Positions 47,338 through 59,351 of a stretch of 64,000 bases of DNA are shown here, in pieces. Both the position numbers and the translations under genes were made by a program. The notes below the pieces were generated by a model that saw only the letters and a program-made list of their open reading frames with translations, had not been told where the DNA came from and did not search any database. Source of the stretch: Neoscytalidium dimidiatum (lineage: Eukaryota > Ascomycota > Dothideomycetes > Botryosphaeriales > Botryosphaeriaceae); NCBI GenBank assembly GCA_037367355.1, contig CM074698.1:372001-436000 (forward strand), in the 5' to 3' direction. Position 1 is the first letter of the stretch, and each line of letters begins with the position of its first letter.

Positions 47338-49192
47338 TTAAAAGTTGTAGTTGAACAACACTTCGGCATCTGCAAGTAAGCGATCATATGCATCTGCTGG
47401 TATAAATGTTCCATTTGAGCCGGTCACTTCAAACAAGGAAGATTCCCCTTCGACGTCGCGGAAAGCTGTTGAAACTTGGGATTCGGACCTTGCAGCAGGA
47501 TCCTGCGCCTCGAGGATATTTCCAGAACTATTCTCCTTGCCAGATTCGACCAGGTTGTCCCACTCAACAAGCATGTCTTCGTCAGTGTCACCTGGGCGGG
47601 ATATATGTGGAGGCTTTTCATTTTCACAAGGCGGTACTGGAATCTCGTATGCTGAGTCCATGTCGGTCTCCCCGTCCTCTTTCTGGCATTGCCACAGCAT
47701 TTCTTCATCAGGAGGTTGGCTGTATGACGAGTAGAGGAAACTGCCTGGATCGTATTCGTCTGCAAACGGGCATAAAACTGGTTGATATGTGCCCAGGTCG
47801 TCGAAAAGCATGCCATCGCTTTCGTTCAGCCCTTCTTCATCGTCGTTTTTTGGTCGTGTCTTGAGCGGCTTAAGCCGCAAGTTGGCCCCTGAGTCAAAGC
47901 TGGCCCGTTGCAGAAGGTTCCACAACCCGATTGACGCAGCCTCGTAAACGGAATCCAGACCCTTGTCCTGTTGTGCATGGCTCGGGGAAAGCGGTCCGGC
48001 GCGGAAAGTAACAGGCGGATAATGGCCTAGTAACTCTGCAGCTTTGCGTTTCAGCGGCGCCGACCTTGCATTGACAAGAAGAGAATGAGAGAGAGCATGG
48101 GCGATTGTTGGTAGAAATGGCGCCCGCCCCGATACTAACTACAGAGATATATTAGCATAATGAAATTTATGGTAATTTCCCGGATATACTCTGAGATAAT
48201 TGGGACGCCACAGGGCGGGAGCAACGGTAGCAAGCTTTGCGACGTTGTCGCGGATGATCTTGATGCCGGATGGAAGCTTGGGCGGCTTCTCGCATATCGC
48301 TAACCGAAGAGTGGAGTCAACCAGTTCGACAAGATGCTCAGGTCTGGCTCGTCCAAGCTGGTCATCCGTAAACGCTGTACCACTGTCGATACGCTGGGGA
48401 AAGCTGCTGGAAGGATGCGGATACAGCAGCTCGTTTCCAGATGGGAATGTTGCATCAGCCACCATTTCCAGCGAATCTTCGAGTAGCATGGCCTCTTCCT
48501 GCAAGATCATCGGCTGATCGTCCTTTTCCACAGAATCTCCATTTTCCAGCATTGACATGGAAGCAGTTGATAAGCCTCGCGCACGCGTTCCTTTCCTATT
48601 CTGCTTTGCCCCCCTCCCCTTTCTATCGCTCGTTGCAAACCGGAGGACCAACCGGACGGCATTCAGATGCACAACTCCAACCCCAGCCGGCGGTTGTACG
48701 TCTGATATTGAAGCACCAGCCGGTAGTCGGTGGCGTGTGTTGAGGGGCACATCATCAGTAGAGTGTGTAAGTCGGATCACGACTCTCGCTCCTTGTTCTG
48801 TTGTTGCGGGTAGGTCGTCGGTTAGCATAGCCTGTGGCGTCAATGAAGCTTTCAAATCGAGCTGTTTCCAGAGCTATGGCGCACATTAGTATTGTGACAT
48901 ATTGTGGGTAGAATCTGCTTGCATCTGCACTGCATATGCTGTTCACCAGGTACTGCTGAACATGGTTGTCGAGAGCGTTTCCATTCACCGACACATCCAA
49001 TGCCAGGTGAAACCCTCGACCGCGACAGACCCAACCAGACCCTGAGGTTAGCACCGCTGAGATGTTAGTGGTGAAATTTTCTCCGTCTGTTTCCTGAGGT
49101 GAAGACGCAACGACAACAACGTCGGCAGTCAATTCCAGGCCAACACGAGGATAAGACAGGCAAAGCTGACCGAGCTCCACAGTTGCGGCCAT
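47338..49192 (-). CDS. Hypothetical protein, three exons, acidic C-terminal half
   Basis: The minus-strand exons are 49192-48947, 48861-48190 and 48138-47338 (572 aa). Intron 2 (51 nt, gctaat branch, tgtag acceptor) is well supported: it joins APALWRPNYLR to LVSGRAPFLPTIAHALSHSL. Intron 1 (85 nt, tactaat branch) is plausible in phase 0. I do not recognise the family. The centre reads as folded protein (HLVELVDSTLRLAICEKPPK, LPSGIKIIRDNVAKLATVAP, LLVNARSAPLKRKAAELLGH), and the C-terminal 200 residues are acidic and disordered. The domain-like centre rich in helices could suit a meiotic or chromatin scaffold, but that is speculation. The start is uncertain, since an in-frame ATG exists at 49378. 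The gene is divergent from the thioesterase gene, with 397 bp between the two starts. Confidence 0.65.
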
Positions 49193-49589
49193 AAGTGCGC
49201 CCCATTGACGTGAGCAGCCACAGCAACATGCAATGCTATGCTGCAGGCGATGTTTGCAGTTGCAGAGAACACCAAAGGTGGTTGTGTCGAAGGTGCAGTC
49301 TTCGGCAAAGGTGGTGATAATCGACGAATAGAAAGGGAAGGATCGGCGCTGACATCGGGAAGGAATAACCCACGGCAAACTGGATGATCCGAATTTCTGA
49401 TGGCAGACGGCAATGACTTAACAGTAATGGGCTATTAGGTCGAAGTGGTTGCCGCGGCTTGTCAATGCGCTCGGGTCATGGTGCCCGACGGCAGTTGGCA
49501 GCGGGTGAAGACGGGCGAAGGCGGGCCGAGCGTCATTCCCCCGTCATCCCCCAATACCCAAACTACATGCATCAACACCATCATCCAGC
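49193..49589. promoter_or_regulatory. Divergent promoter region (hypothetical gene / ACOT9-like gene)
   Basis: About 400 bp separate the two opposing start codons, so both promoters must lie here unless the longer minus-strand start is used. No individual element is claimed. Confidence 0.5.
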
Positions 49590-51508
49590 ATGGCTGCAGT
49601 AGCGCGATCGGCCCTGCGGGGGTTTCGAATCTCATCAGGTTCACTGCAGTCTTATTCTGTGCCCAGTTGCCGCCGATTCAGCCTCACTTGTCTCAAGGCC
49701 ACTGATGGCGTCTTTCGTGCTCTGACAGAATCTCGAGTCCAAACACCATGGATAGAGGCATTGCGCAAGAAGCAAAGAGATGGAGAAGACCCCTCTCAGC
49801 CCTCTGGAAAGCCACAAGTTCCGGCTGATCGGAAACTTGAGCCTAAGAAAATGTCCGACAGCTACCATCGAGTTGTTGGTCCACCAGTTCATACCACCTC
49901 GTGAAGATGCTTACTGATTCAGAATTAGGTCCTACCACTCGCTCAAGATCCATGGTTGCTGGATACATATTTGAATTCTTCCGGCCACATCCGGTATGAA
50001 TTTGCTTGACACATTGATATGCCTACACAGCACTGACATGTATCAGGCTTGGCACTATCTTCATGGACCTTGACGCGCTTTCTGGTGTCGTGGCATACAA
50101 GCACACTGGCGATGATGTGACCACTGTTACCGCAGCTTGTGACAGGATAACTATTCAGAACCCGTTGACCGAGATTTGCGACCTCGAATACAGTGGCCAG
50201 GTGACATATGCTACTGGTCGGAGCAGCATGGAGATATCTTTGCAGGTTGCCAAGGCACCGAAAGAGGGTGAAAAGGCCAAAAAAGAGGACATCCTGCTGC
50301 ATTGTACATTTACCATGGTGTCTTTGGACCCCGGAACTAAGAAGTGTCTCTCCCGTTTGCCACGTGTTGGTTGCCATTCTGATATGAAAGCAGGCCCGTA
50401 AATGTAAACCCAATCATCCCTGAGACTGAGGAAGAGAAGCGGCTCTTTGCCCTTGGAGAACAGAACTCCAAGCATCGGAAGGAATTGAAGACAAGATCTC
50501 TGATCAAGCACACACCAAACGATTTGGAGAGTGACCTCATTCATGCTTTGTGGCAGAAACAGCTCCAGTATCACGGTAAGCTTACTTAATCTCATTTCAG
50601 TTCACACATAAAAGTATCGTTTGCTCTTCATGGAGCAAGCTCATCGCCTTCACCCTTCACATTGTCAACCTGACCTTTGCTTCCGAGACTCACAACATCG
50701 GAAAGTGATGGAAAATCAATCATTATCGCCGTAGGTCTATCATTTTTGCAATGAAAGGGCGCGGTGCCTTTTTTTTTTTTTTTTTTGCCTCTTGGATAGT
50801 GGATCCGCCATGGCGTTTCCAGCTTGGGAACACGAAAGAAAATGCCGGGCCTTGACTCGAATTGTACACCTGCATTTATTTCGCGCAAGAAACTTACTTT
50901 GATTTATTGGACTGACCGTTACCTAAGACCCCAATGATCCTCTCCGAAGGCCTTCCAACGTGTACTTCATGAAAGACACGAAGCTCCAAACCGCCAATAT
51001 TATGCAGCCGCAATATCGGAATCGCCACCACTTCATGATATTCGGTGGCTTCCTGCTCAAGCAAACATTCGAGCTTGCTTTCTGCTGCGCTGCATCCTTC
51101 GCTCACGCTCGCCCTACATTCGTATCCTTGGATCCGAGCACATTCCTCAACCCGGTTCCGGTCGGCAGTGTCTTGTATCTTACCGCCACAGTCGCTTACA
51201 CGGATCCGCCAATTGTATCTGCTCCAGATGATGAGGCGCATCCGAGCGACAAGTATACGCGGATCCAGGTCAGGGTTGACTCGAAGGTGCGAGACGTGGA
51301 GCACGGGGAGACTAAGCCTACCGGGCAATTCAACTACACCTTCACCGTGGACAAGGACGTCAAGGTGATGCCGGAGACGTATACGGAGTTCATGATGTAC
51401 ATCGACGCTCGTCGCCGTGTGAAGCGTGTCCAGGCCAACATCGACGGCACCGGGCCTGTGCCGGGCGAGCGCGTCGATCCGGGGGAGAAGGAAAGGGTGA
51501 CCGAATAG
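49590..51508 (+). CDS. Mitochondrial acyl-CoA thioesterase, ACOT9 type (double hotdog)
   Basis: Exons are 49590-49874, 49929-49993, 50047-50343, 50394-50575 and 50928-51508 (469 aa). The N-terminus MAAVARSALRGFRISSGSLQ is Arg/Ser-rich without acids, a likely mitochondrial presequence. The splices rebuild KMSDSYHRVVLPLAQDPWLL, SSGHIRLGTIFMDLDALSGV and HDPNDPLRRPSNVYFMKDTK. The two hotdog folds are seen around VAYKHTGDDVTTVTAACDRI and RNRHHFMIFGGFLLKQTFEL. ACOT9 proteins cleave acyl-CoA to free acid and CoA in the matrix. The first donor (gttggt) is weak; shifting it by one codon changes only one Val. The fourth intron is 352 nt against 50-54 nt for the others and contains an 18-T run. The C-terminus is charged and carries no peroxisomal signal. 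Confidence 0.92.
50769..50786. repeat. T18 homopolymer inside intron 4 of the thioesterase gene
   Basis: Uninterrupted run of 18 T on the plus strand. Similar runs of 17 and 22 T occur at 53669-53685 and 56197-56218. Confidence 0.95.
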
Positions 51509-52290
51509 GCGCGGGATGTCAGATAGCTTAAAACATCCTCATTGTCAGGGATGCACAGTTTCACCTTCGAAACGTCGTACGTTTTTCAATAGATTGATTT
51601 CTGCGTTTATTCCTAAAAAAAAAAAAATGAAAAAAAAAAATCTAGCCAACGGTCTGTGGATATCTGAAGCCATAGAAAAGAATAGAACTCCCGGCCGAAC
51701 CAGCCAAACACAAGACGCCAAGTGCGCATTCGCTAGTTGAAAGGCGAGCAATGCCGGATTAACAAAGCAGGGCTGGATGGCCTGAAAGCCGCGCAAGCTA
51801 TGCATGTGACCCAGCCACCAAAATACGGCTTGCAAAAGAGGGGATCCTCTAGCTACCGTGAGGAACAAACACCGCGCCGAAGGATAGAAAAGAGACAAAT
51901 AAAATTAACGCCGTCCATCGCGCCAAAGCTGGAAGGAATTCAGGGTCGGCCGAAAAGCGGCAAAAAAGCGGGACAGGGTTTTGCCGCGGATTGTGGGATG
52001 AGGCCCTCGTCGTTGTTGTCTCCGATTAAATCCGACAGGGAAGATAAGCGGTCGCGCTTATCGGGGAAGGGATCGGCGAAAGCCGTGGGGAAAGAGAGAG
52101 GCTGAGTTCCCCACCCCTTCCCCCCTCCCTTCCGTTCATCCCTTCTCTCGTGGGATCCGTTGTTTCTTTGAGCGTCGATTCTTTGAGCGTCGATTCTAAT
52201 AATTGCTCGGTTTCGCGTTCTAAGTCTTGTTCTTTCGTTTCTCGTCTCATTTACGGATTCTTGGTTTTGACGGTGATTGGGAACTTCTTT
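51509..52290. other. Convergent intergenic region with a 15-bp tandem duplication
   Basis: The 3' flanks of the thioesterase gene (A-rich at 51616-51640) and of the small Cys-rich gene. At 52165-52194 the 15-mer tctttgagcgtcgat occurs twice in tandem. No gene is supported. Confidence 0.5.
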
Positions 52291-52515
52291 TTACATCTCG
52301 TCCAGCTCGTACTCAAGGGCGACGTCCTCGGAGCAGTCGGAGCAATAGTAGTTGGAGAAGCCGCCGCACTTGACCGTCATGTTCTTGCACATGTCGATGC
52401 TCCAGGCGTCGTAGGAGTAGCCGCTGAGCAGACGGTTCGGGCAGATCTCGATGCTATTGGCCCAGATGTAGTAGTCGTGGTTGCAGTAGTACCAGGAGTA
52501 CGTGTAGGAACACAT
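52291..52515 (-). CDS. Small cysteine-rich protein (MC-start type)
   Basis: A single-exon frame of 74 aa beginning MCSYTYSWYYCNHDYYIWAN and ending DCSEDVALEYELDEM. The seven Cys include a final CSDC-type pair, and a His and many Tyr and Trp follow the second Cys. There is no signal peptide. The strong Tyr/Cys content with clean codon use (mostly C-ending) argues for a real gene in a GC-rich region. It resembles a class of short fungal proteins that start Met-Cys and end in a Cys pair, whose function is unknown. The acidic tail (EYELDEM) is unusual. The next gene upstream is 4.5 kb away. Confidence 0.6.
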   Translation of the reverse strand: MCSYTYSWYYCNHDYYIWANSIEICPNRLLSGYSYDAWSIDMCKNMTVKCGGFSNYYCSDCSEDVALEYELDEM

Positions 52516-55500
52516 TGTTGCGGTGAAGGGATTGAAAGCGCGGCGCGAATGCGATTGGAGGAATTAACGATTGGCGGTAGGAGAGCTGCAGGAAGAACAG
52601 CGTGTTAGCTGAGTGCAGCTTCGCGAGACTGGGCGCGCGCGTGTGCGCCGGGAGGCCTGAAGAGACGTGGAGCTGGACAGTGTACTCACTCTTTAGAGAG
52701 ATGCGACTCGCGATGAGCAGCAGTGAATGATGGACTGGCAACCGGACGAAATGATTGACGGCTGGGAGAGATATGGCCCTTCTCTTTTTCGCGACGAAGC
52801 AGCAGACGTGCCAAATATATATCCTTCTCCTGACTCTTCTTCTCTTTACTTGTTGCGCGGCACTGAGCTCTTCCGACCGTCCGGTACACCGGTGTGCGTT
52901 CTGGACCCGCAGTCTCGACCTTCGTCGATTTCCTTTTCCGGCGAAATCGGATTCCCTTTGTGCAATGAAGAAAACAACTCTAGACCTCGTGGCCGTCGAG
53001 ACGGACAAGCGGTCGTATTTATATGCATAGCTCAGTCAGAGCCGGAGGTAAAAACAGAAGGACAGCGCCGCGGCGCCGCATTCGCTCCGGTGCATTTCGG
53101 AATGCTCACCTCGCGACGGAGTCACGCCGCACCGCCCGGGGGGAGGGATTGCTGAGTGAAGCTGTGACCAGAGGCTTATGCAGGGTCTTTGACCGGGGTG
53201 GCGGAAAAGGGTAAGGGCCAGCGCGCCGGGCGCCGGGCGTGTCCCCGGTTGGCTCGAGGCTCGAGGCCATGCACCGGCTGCCCCGTCAGGGTCCGAGCGG
53301 CGGCCGCCGTGGCTTTTCTCTCATCCTTCTCGCCTTCTCTTTTTTCGGCGCTCCGATGCTCGTCCCATTGCCGGGTCAGATAACGGGGACCATCCTCGGG
53401 CACCGGCAACGGACAGATTGGCGGCCTGCAGGACAGCTGTTGCATCTCGTCCAGGGTCCTGCACATCACTCTCCTTCAAACTTTTTAACGGTGGGGTAAG
53501 GCGAGAAAACGTGGACAGGCTCTAGCTGGGCGGCTCTACACCCGCGTTTCCTGCCGCCTTTTTCCCTTGCCCTCGACGTCGAAACTTCCGTGGACCATGC
53601 ACGCTCGCGTGCCCTCCCAACCGTGTACCGTACGAATGCATGTATGCAAAGCAGACTAGGCAAGCGCCTTTTTTTTTTTTTTTTTGGCGTTGGACCCTTC
53701 TTATCTTACTCACACCTCTCTTTCGTCCGGGCAGCCCTGCGACGACCGCCGAAAAGCTTACGAAAAAGAGACCGCCAGCGCCGTCTGATTTGCGCCGTCG
53801 CAGGAAGCCGCTCAGCCTTGAAACACTCGCCAGCCAGCCCCAGAGGCGAACACATGACCAACCGTCTTGCACCAAGGAGATAAGCCCAGGAATCACATCC
53901 ATCGATCAAGCTTTCAGCTCTCCCCAGCATGGAAGAACATGAACAGCCAGCTCATCCCAGCTCATCCTTCCACTTTCAACCGTCAGGATTCTATGGGGCC
54001 AGCCAGCCCGCTATCGGCACCCGCAGCAAGTTTCATAAAAGGCAAGCAATTAAACCCCAACCCTTGAGGCAGCAAATCAACATTTCCCCGCATTTCCCGA
54101 ACACTAATCAAAAGACCCGCCCGATTCCGATTATTGAGGCTCCGGCAGTGGCCGCCGCGCCCCATGCAGCAGCAAGCAAGTGTGTGCATAAGCAACAGCC
54201 CGTGTCAAATCACTGCATGAATGCAAGGCCTGTCGCTTCCGTGTCTTCGCACAGAGAGCCCTCAATCACAAGATTGTGCGTCTGCTCGTTCTTGAAAAAG
54301 GACCCTTCAAGCGAGATCTCTCTTCACACGCAAAGCTGACCGGAGCGGATGTAGGGGCCGATCGGGCATACCCCATCCAGCCGAGAGATTTGCGCTCGCG
54401 AGGGGAAGAAGAGGAAACCCAAAAGCAAAAAGGCGCGGGGATGGAAGAGAGAGAAAGCGTGTATGATCGAGCCCTCTTTCCGTCTCCGCGGACTGATTGA
54501 GCGATGGATGAGCAAGGGTGGTGGCGGCGGCGGCGGCGGCACGCACAGTCTGTGCGGCCGCCGCAAAAGGACGCACCACGCGCGCGGTCTTTCACACCGA
54601 CACCCGCTACACTGGTCGTCGTCTCGCTTCATTTGCATTGTTACTTCTTCCGCTAGACATGCAGCCATAAATAATAACTCGCGGTCGCACCCAATGGGAC
54701 ACGATCCGGACGGCTGCCACGAGACCGAGCCAGTCCAGTGGGTTTGGTGACCGGTCAAGATGTCCTGTTTCCTGCGCTCAAGTACATGCAAGACTACTCT
54801 CCAGAGAAAGAGAGGGAGATGGCTTCTCGGCGCCATTGCGCATGTCTTGCGCGTTGCGCTCCTCTCTCGGTCGCCACCACACAACCCTCGCCCGTCGCAT
54901 GTAGTAATAATCAGCTCACCGTCAGGGAACCCTCCGAACACTAGAATCCCTCCCATTTCAATTCCTTTCTCCCGGGCCATCCGATTGCTTACCGTAGCAC
55001 ATCTATCATTTGGCCCTACGTTGGTCCGACATCGGCCCGTGGCCGGCACAGCAGTGGCACACACATGGCAAAGCCGGTCGAACAAAGGATTGCATTTCGC
55101 ACTTCTAGAGGAAGAGAAAGGGAACGGACAGCGTTTCCCGAAACAAGCACCTTGATGGCCGAAATGGACCCGCTCCACGACAGCTCCGTCCCCACAGCCG
55201 CGTTATCATCACTTACTATCATCACCGCCTCCCGATGCGGCTGGAACGGAAAGTGGTCGACACGCGGCTGCAGCCAGAGGGGACTGTAACACCACCACGC
55301 ACGACGTTCACCGCCATTGCCATGGCAAGAACCTAGAAAAAAAAATTTTACACGAAATCCCGCAGCAGCGCTAGACTAGCAAGAACACGAACCCCAACAA
55401 CATCGGCCACGCGACACGCACGCGTCCGAGATAGCCGGGGAGCCGCGTCGGGATTCGTCGGGTCACGACCGTGTTGTTCGAAAGCCGTGCGCAAACCGAC

Positions 55501-57079
55501 CGCCGGAATGAACAAACGAACCAACCAGCTAGCACATTCACCCAAATTAGTATTTGTCCGGTCAAGAAGAACTAGTCCCTGGGCTTCGTTCCGGAGCCAT
55601 AACGTGATGCCACCTTTTCCTTAGGGTACCGGCCGTGCTTGTTGTTCCTTTTCCGGCTGCATCGTTCGGCGGGTCGGGCGGGCGCGGATGAACGAATGAC
55701 TGTTCGAACGGCTACCGACCAATCGGGCACGAGGGATGGCGGCTTTGGCGATGGATGCCGCCTCTCCTTCTGTATGCCTCTGAATATCTGCAATATCTTC
55801 GTATGGTCCTGCGAACTTTGGAATGCTGGCGCCGAGCAAGCATTGCCGGCTGCTTACCTGAGCCCTGCTGTGATTGGAGACGCCCGCCCTACCGGCCTAG
55901 ATCACAGCTGCTGGGATCACCTTCCTCCCACCGCCAAACGGACCTCAGCATCTCGCAGATCTGCACAGTGTTCCTGACTACTCCGCCTGTAGAAACCAGC
56001 CGCTCCCTTTATGACTGGAGAGGGGAGGACTTACAACGAGCAAAGAAGTCACCCTTTCGTCCCACCTTTCTTTTTTGTGGAATGCTACCTCACATGCTCC
56101 CCCTACATGTCCCCCTACATGCGCTCCACCTCCCACGTGCAACCTTGCCACAACCAATAAACCGCTTGCCAGCACGGCTCTGCCCTTGTCCCTTCCTTTT
56201 TTTTTTTTTTTTTTTTTTCAAAGCCTGGCTCATTCCTCGGCGATTCCACTACACCTCAGTTATCTCCGGAGAGCATCTCCCCTGCATCTGCACGGCAATA
56301 GTCATTGAACGTGCTGGAAAAGGAAGAAGCCAGGCCCCATCCATGTGTCACCGCAAATATCTCACATGCACACGAAATATACCTTTTTGGCTATTTTTCT
56401 TTTCATTGACGGCAACTCCCCATGTCAAACCACACACCACACATCACCCCCACCTTCCATCCAACCCGGTTATATCCTTTGTGTTTGTGCCTAGCATAAC
56501 GCTTCCCTCCTTACCCTGATCCCCACACCATAGGAAAATTGAAAAGCAGAAAAAAAAGAGTCCCTCGAACTCGGTAAGGGACAGAAGCCGTGATTGTGAA
56601 TGATGGGGAGAATGTGGGGCACGAGAAATACTTCAAGAGTTTCTCTGCGTTTCCGCTCCCTCAAATGTACAACGGTGAACAACAACATAATCCATCCGGT
56701 TCTCCCCGTTACGCTATCCATTCGTCCATGACGATCAAAAACCCTTGTATCGGTCGTCGGGGGGCAGAAAAACGGAGGGGGAAAAAAGAAAACCGCGCGT
56801 TCGCATCGCTCCCGCTCAATCGCCTCGAGATTGGAAAGGAAAAGGAACCCCTAGCAAAAAAATTCAAACCCCGCCCTTTATCATCGTTCGTGCAGATTGG
56901 GATATCAGCCATTCTGCATATCCCGCCGTTTTTCTCTCTCTCATACTGAAGAGTGAGCCCTAAAGAGAGGCCCGAGCAACCGAAAAAGAGAAGCCTCTGT
57001 GATTGTGAATCTGCCGTGTAGCATCGTCATCGTCTCTGTCGAGTACCAAGGAAAAAGTCTCGATTTCCATCTCCCCCGT
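52516..57079. other. 4.6-kb gene-empty region with long T tracts
   Basis: The region contains homopolymer runs (T17 at 53669-53685, T22 at 56197-56218), GGC/GCC runs near 54520-54540 and a duplicated ccccctacatg at 56101-56124. The longest frame (284 codons, minus, 54324-55178) is Arg/Cys/Ser-rich, crosses a poly-Pro artefact and shows no domain. No tRNA, transposase or splice-connected coding was recognised. It may be an extended promoter of the small Cys-rich gene, an untranslated RNA locus or a degraded insertion. Confidence 0.5.
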
Positions 57080-58593
57080 CTACCTGCCGTGGGCGCGGAG
57101 AAGATCCTCGTCGTAGTCCAGGCGGTTGATGCGCTTCTTGATGAGTTCGAAAGCCGAAAAGAAGATGGCGTTGACAACGCAGGAACGGCTCATGGAAACG
57201 CCAAGACCTAGCGGACGCTGTGTTAGTTCAGAAACTCCCAGTTCTGGAAGAGTATGTTGATAACTTGCCCTTGTACATGCGCGGGTTGAAAAACTGAATC
57301 TTCTGCTTCTGAGTGCGGTCCTTGTGCTGTGTGAAGCAATTGCGCTGGTAGATGCTCTTGGCCGTGTCGATGGGATAAATCTGCGCCAGATGATTAGACC
57401 GGGAAAATGCACCAAGTTCGCCGAATGTGAAGCTTACACAAGCCCAGCTAACGAGACCGCAAAGGCCTCCGGCGACGACAACAGCCATCGGCGAGGTCGG
57501 AGAGTTTCCGCGAGCGTTGGCGAGTAGCTGCTTCGAGCTCTCATACGTCATGAAATAAATGCCCGTACCAATGGTGTCACGAACTGCGGCGTGGTCAGCG
57601 CGGAGCCACAGAAAACAACTGCCTCCGTCTCGTTGCGGCAAGGCACTCACGCAAGTGGTAGTGAACACCGGCATACAGGCCTCCCAGACCCCTGTGTTTG
57701 ACAACCATTTGCGCGGTTCGGAAAGTGCCGAGCTCGGCGTAGCTCTGGACGATGGGGTTGGGCTTCGCGCCGCCCTCCTTGGACTGGGCGAGGACGGAGA
57801 TCTGGGCGCTCATCTTCGTGAGCTCGAAGGGACCTGGACAGCTGCGCGTTATCATGTCTGCCCCAGCAAAATGTGTATCCGTTCGTCCGGGACGTGCGTA
57901 CAGGCAATGAATGTAATGACCGCGCCGGCCGTGGCGCCGGCCGTGAAGAAGCAGGCCATAGTGTTGAAATTGGGCCTCGCGCCCCTCGTGTTCGCAATCG
58001 CCAGAGGCGAGCGACCCGTCGCGTGGGTCATCCATGCATCGTAGGTGTATTTGGCGCGCTGGTAGACGGAGAACGAGACGGTGCGTACAAGCGTGATGCT
58101 CGCCAGCGGGGACAGGACACCTTTGTTGCCAATGTTAACTGCTGCGGGAGGCCAATTGATGTGAGCTGGGGCTTACCGCGCCAAAACCCTTTGGTGCCCT
58201 CAGTCCTGTAGGTTTGATGAACGCAGTCGATGACGCCTGTAAACCTGTTGCTGTACCTGCTCGTAGGTTAGCACGGATTGTAGTGATGAGCGTACAGTGC
58301 AGAGTATCTTACGTTTGCATGCGCGTTTTCACGGAGTCGAGAGGGTACTGCGGAATGGCGTTGGGTCAGCGAGGCAGGCCGGGCCACGACGCGGAAGGGC
58401 CGCTCGAGGTACGGGAAGCGGAGAAGCTACTCACGGCCGTGATGGTGGAAAGCAAGCTGCTGGAGCTGGCGGCGATCTCGGTCCGGTACCTCTTGCAGAA
58501 GCGGCGGTACTCATGGGTGGCCAGAAGGGCGTTGGAGACGGGACGCGGAGTCGCAATCGGGGCAGCGCCGTCGTCCTGAGGTGAAGAAGGCAT
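57080..58593 (-). CDS. Mitochondrial carrier family protein (SLC25 type)
   Basis: Eight minus-strand exons (58593-58435, 58347-58313, 58256-58177, 58120-57902, 57833-57651, 57583-57438, 57380-57269, 57207-57080) encode 353 aa. The three carrier repeats are each marked by a Px[DE]xx[KR]-type motif after the odd helix: AYPLDSVKTRMQ (rebuilt by splicing exons 1-2), IACPFELTKMSAQ (exons 4-5) and YPIDTAKSIYQR (exon 7). Other supporting joints are GTKGFWRGVLSPLASITLVR and HYHLLRDTIGTGIYFMTYES. Carriers exchange metabolites across the inner mitochondrial membrane; the substrate cannot be told here. The last intron (57208-57268) begins gcaagt, a GC-AG intron. Several acceptors are ambiguous by eye and were chosen because they restore family motifs. 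The other introns are 56-87 nt. Confidence 0.9.
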
Positions 58594-59351
58594 GCTGGCT
58601 ATCGCTAGCTTTTGAAGACCTGGTCCAGGTCTTCAAGGCAATCGCGATGAGGCCAGCAGCCAGGTTTGCTCCATCAAGACGCGCGCCAGTTGTCGGGTGG
58701 AGCGTCTGGTGCTGGGGTGCACGGCGGGTGTGAATTGGGCGGTGGTGGAGGTCGGGCGTTGGCGGTGGTTGAGCTTGTGTGGTGTTGCGGGGTCGAGGGT
58801 GGCGAACTGACAGCAGCAGCAAGACGCGAGGGTCGGGTCCTGGGGCAGGCTGGCGTGTGGTTGGCGGACGGCTGTCAGATGTGACCTGAGAAGATGCGTG
58901 GTTGACGTTTAAGCATGGGCGATGATGTGGGGGGCGCGAAGGTCGGCTAACACGCGCTGATCTACGCTGCTCTTCATCCTGCGTGGACATGCCCAGCATG
59001 TGAGCTTCAACGCTTTCCCCTCGCTCAGCCCACCCTCGTCCCATCGCCCCAGCGCCCGATGCTATTTAATCTGCTGCCGCACAAGTCGATTGAGCCCTGC
59101 GCTAGATCTTCCCGCCGCGCTGCTCAACGCCGCCGACACCCATGCGGACCCACGTTCGAGCCGCGCATCACCAGATCTCAGCCTGACATCCCTGCCGCTG
59201 TGCGACACCAGGCCCGCCATCGCACCCACTCCTCGCAGATCCTTTTGGACACAGCAATTGGTTTACGCAAAAAATAACTATACATTTTCCGGGAGGACTT
59301 GTCTATATGCTCATGATATTCGTAACTCGCCTGTCGCTGCCGCCGAGACGC
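58594..59351. other. Intergenic region upstream of the carrier gene
   Basis: The promoter side of the carrier gene and the 3' flank of the GPI-anchored protein gene. Frames here are Pro/Ser/Arg-rich without motifs. Confidence 0.45.

Noticed and set aside
54324..55178. 284-codon minus-strand frame in the gene-empty region
   Set aside because: Passes through a GGC-repeat poly-Pro run, has no domain, signal or splice support.
58142..58176. 35-nt intron first placed in the carrier gene
   Set aside because: Too short; a downstream acceptor (ending acaaag) gives a 56-nt intron and restores the family motif FWRGVLSPLAS.
57893..58584. Plus-strand frames opposite the carrier gene
   Set aside because: Shadows of the spliced minus-strand exons.
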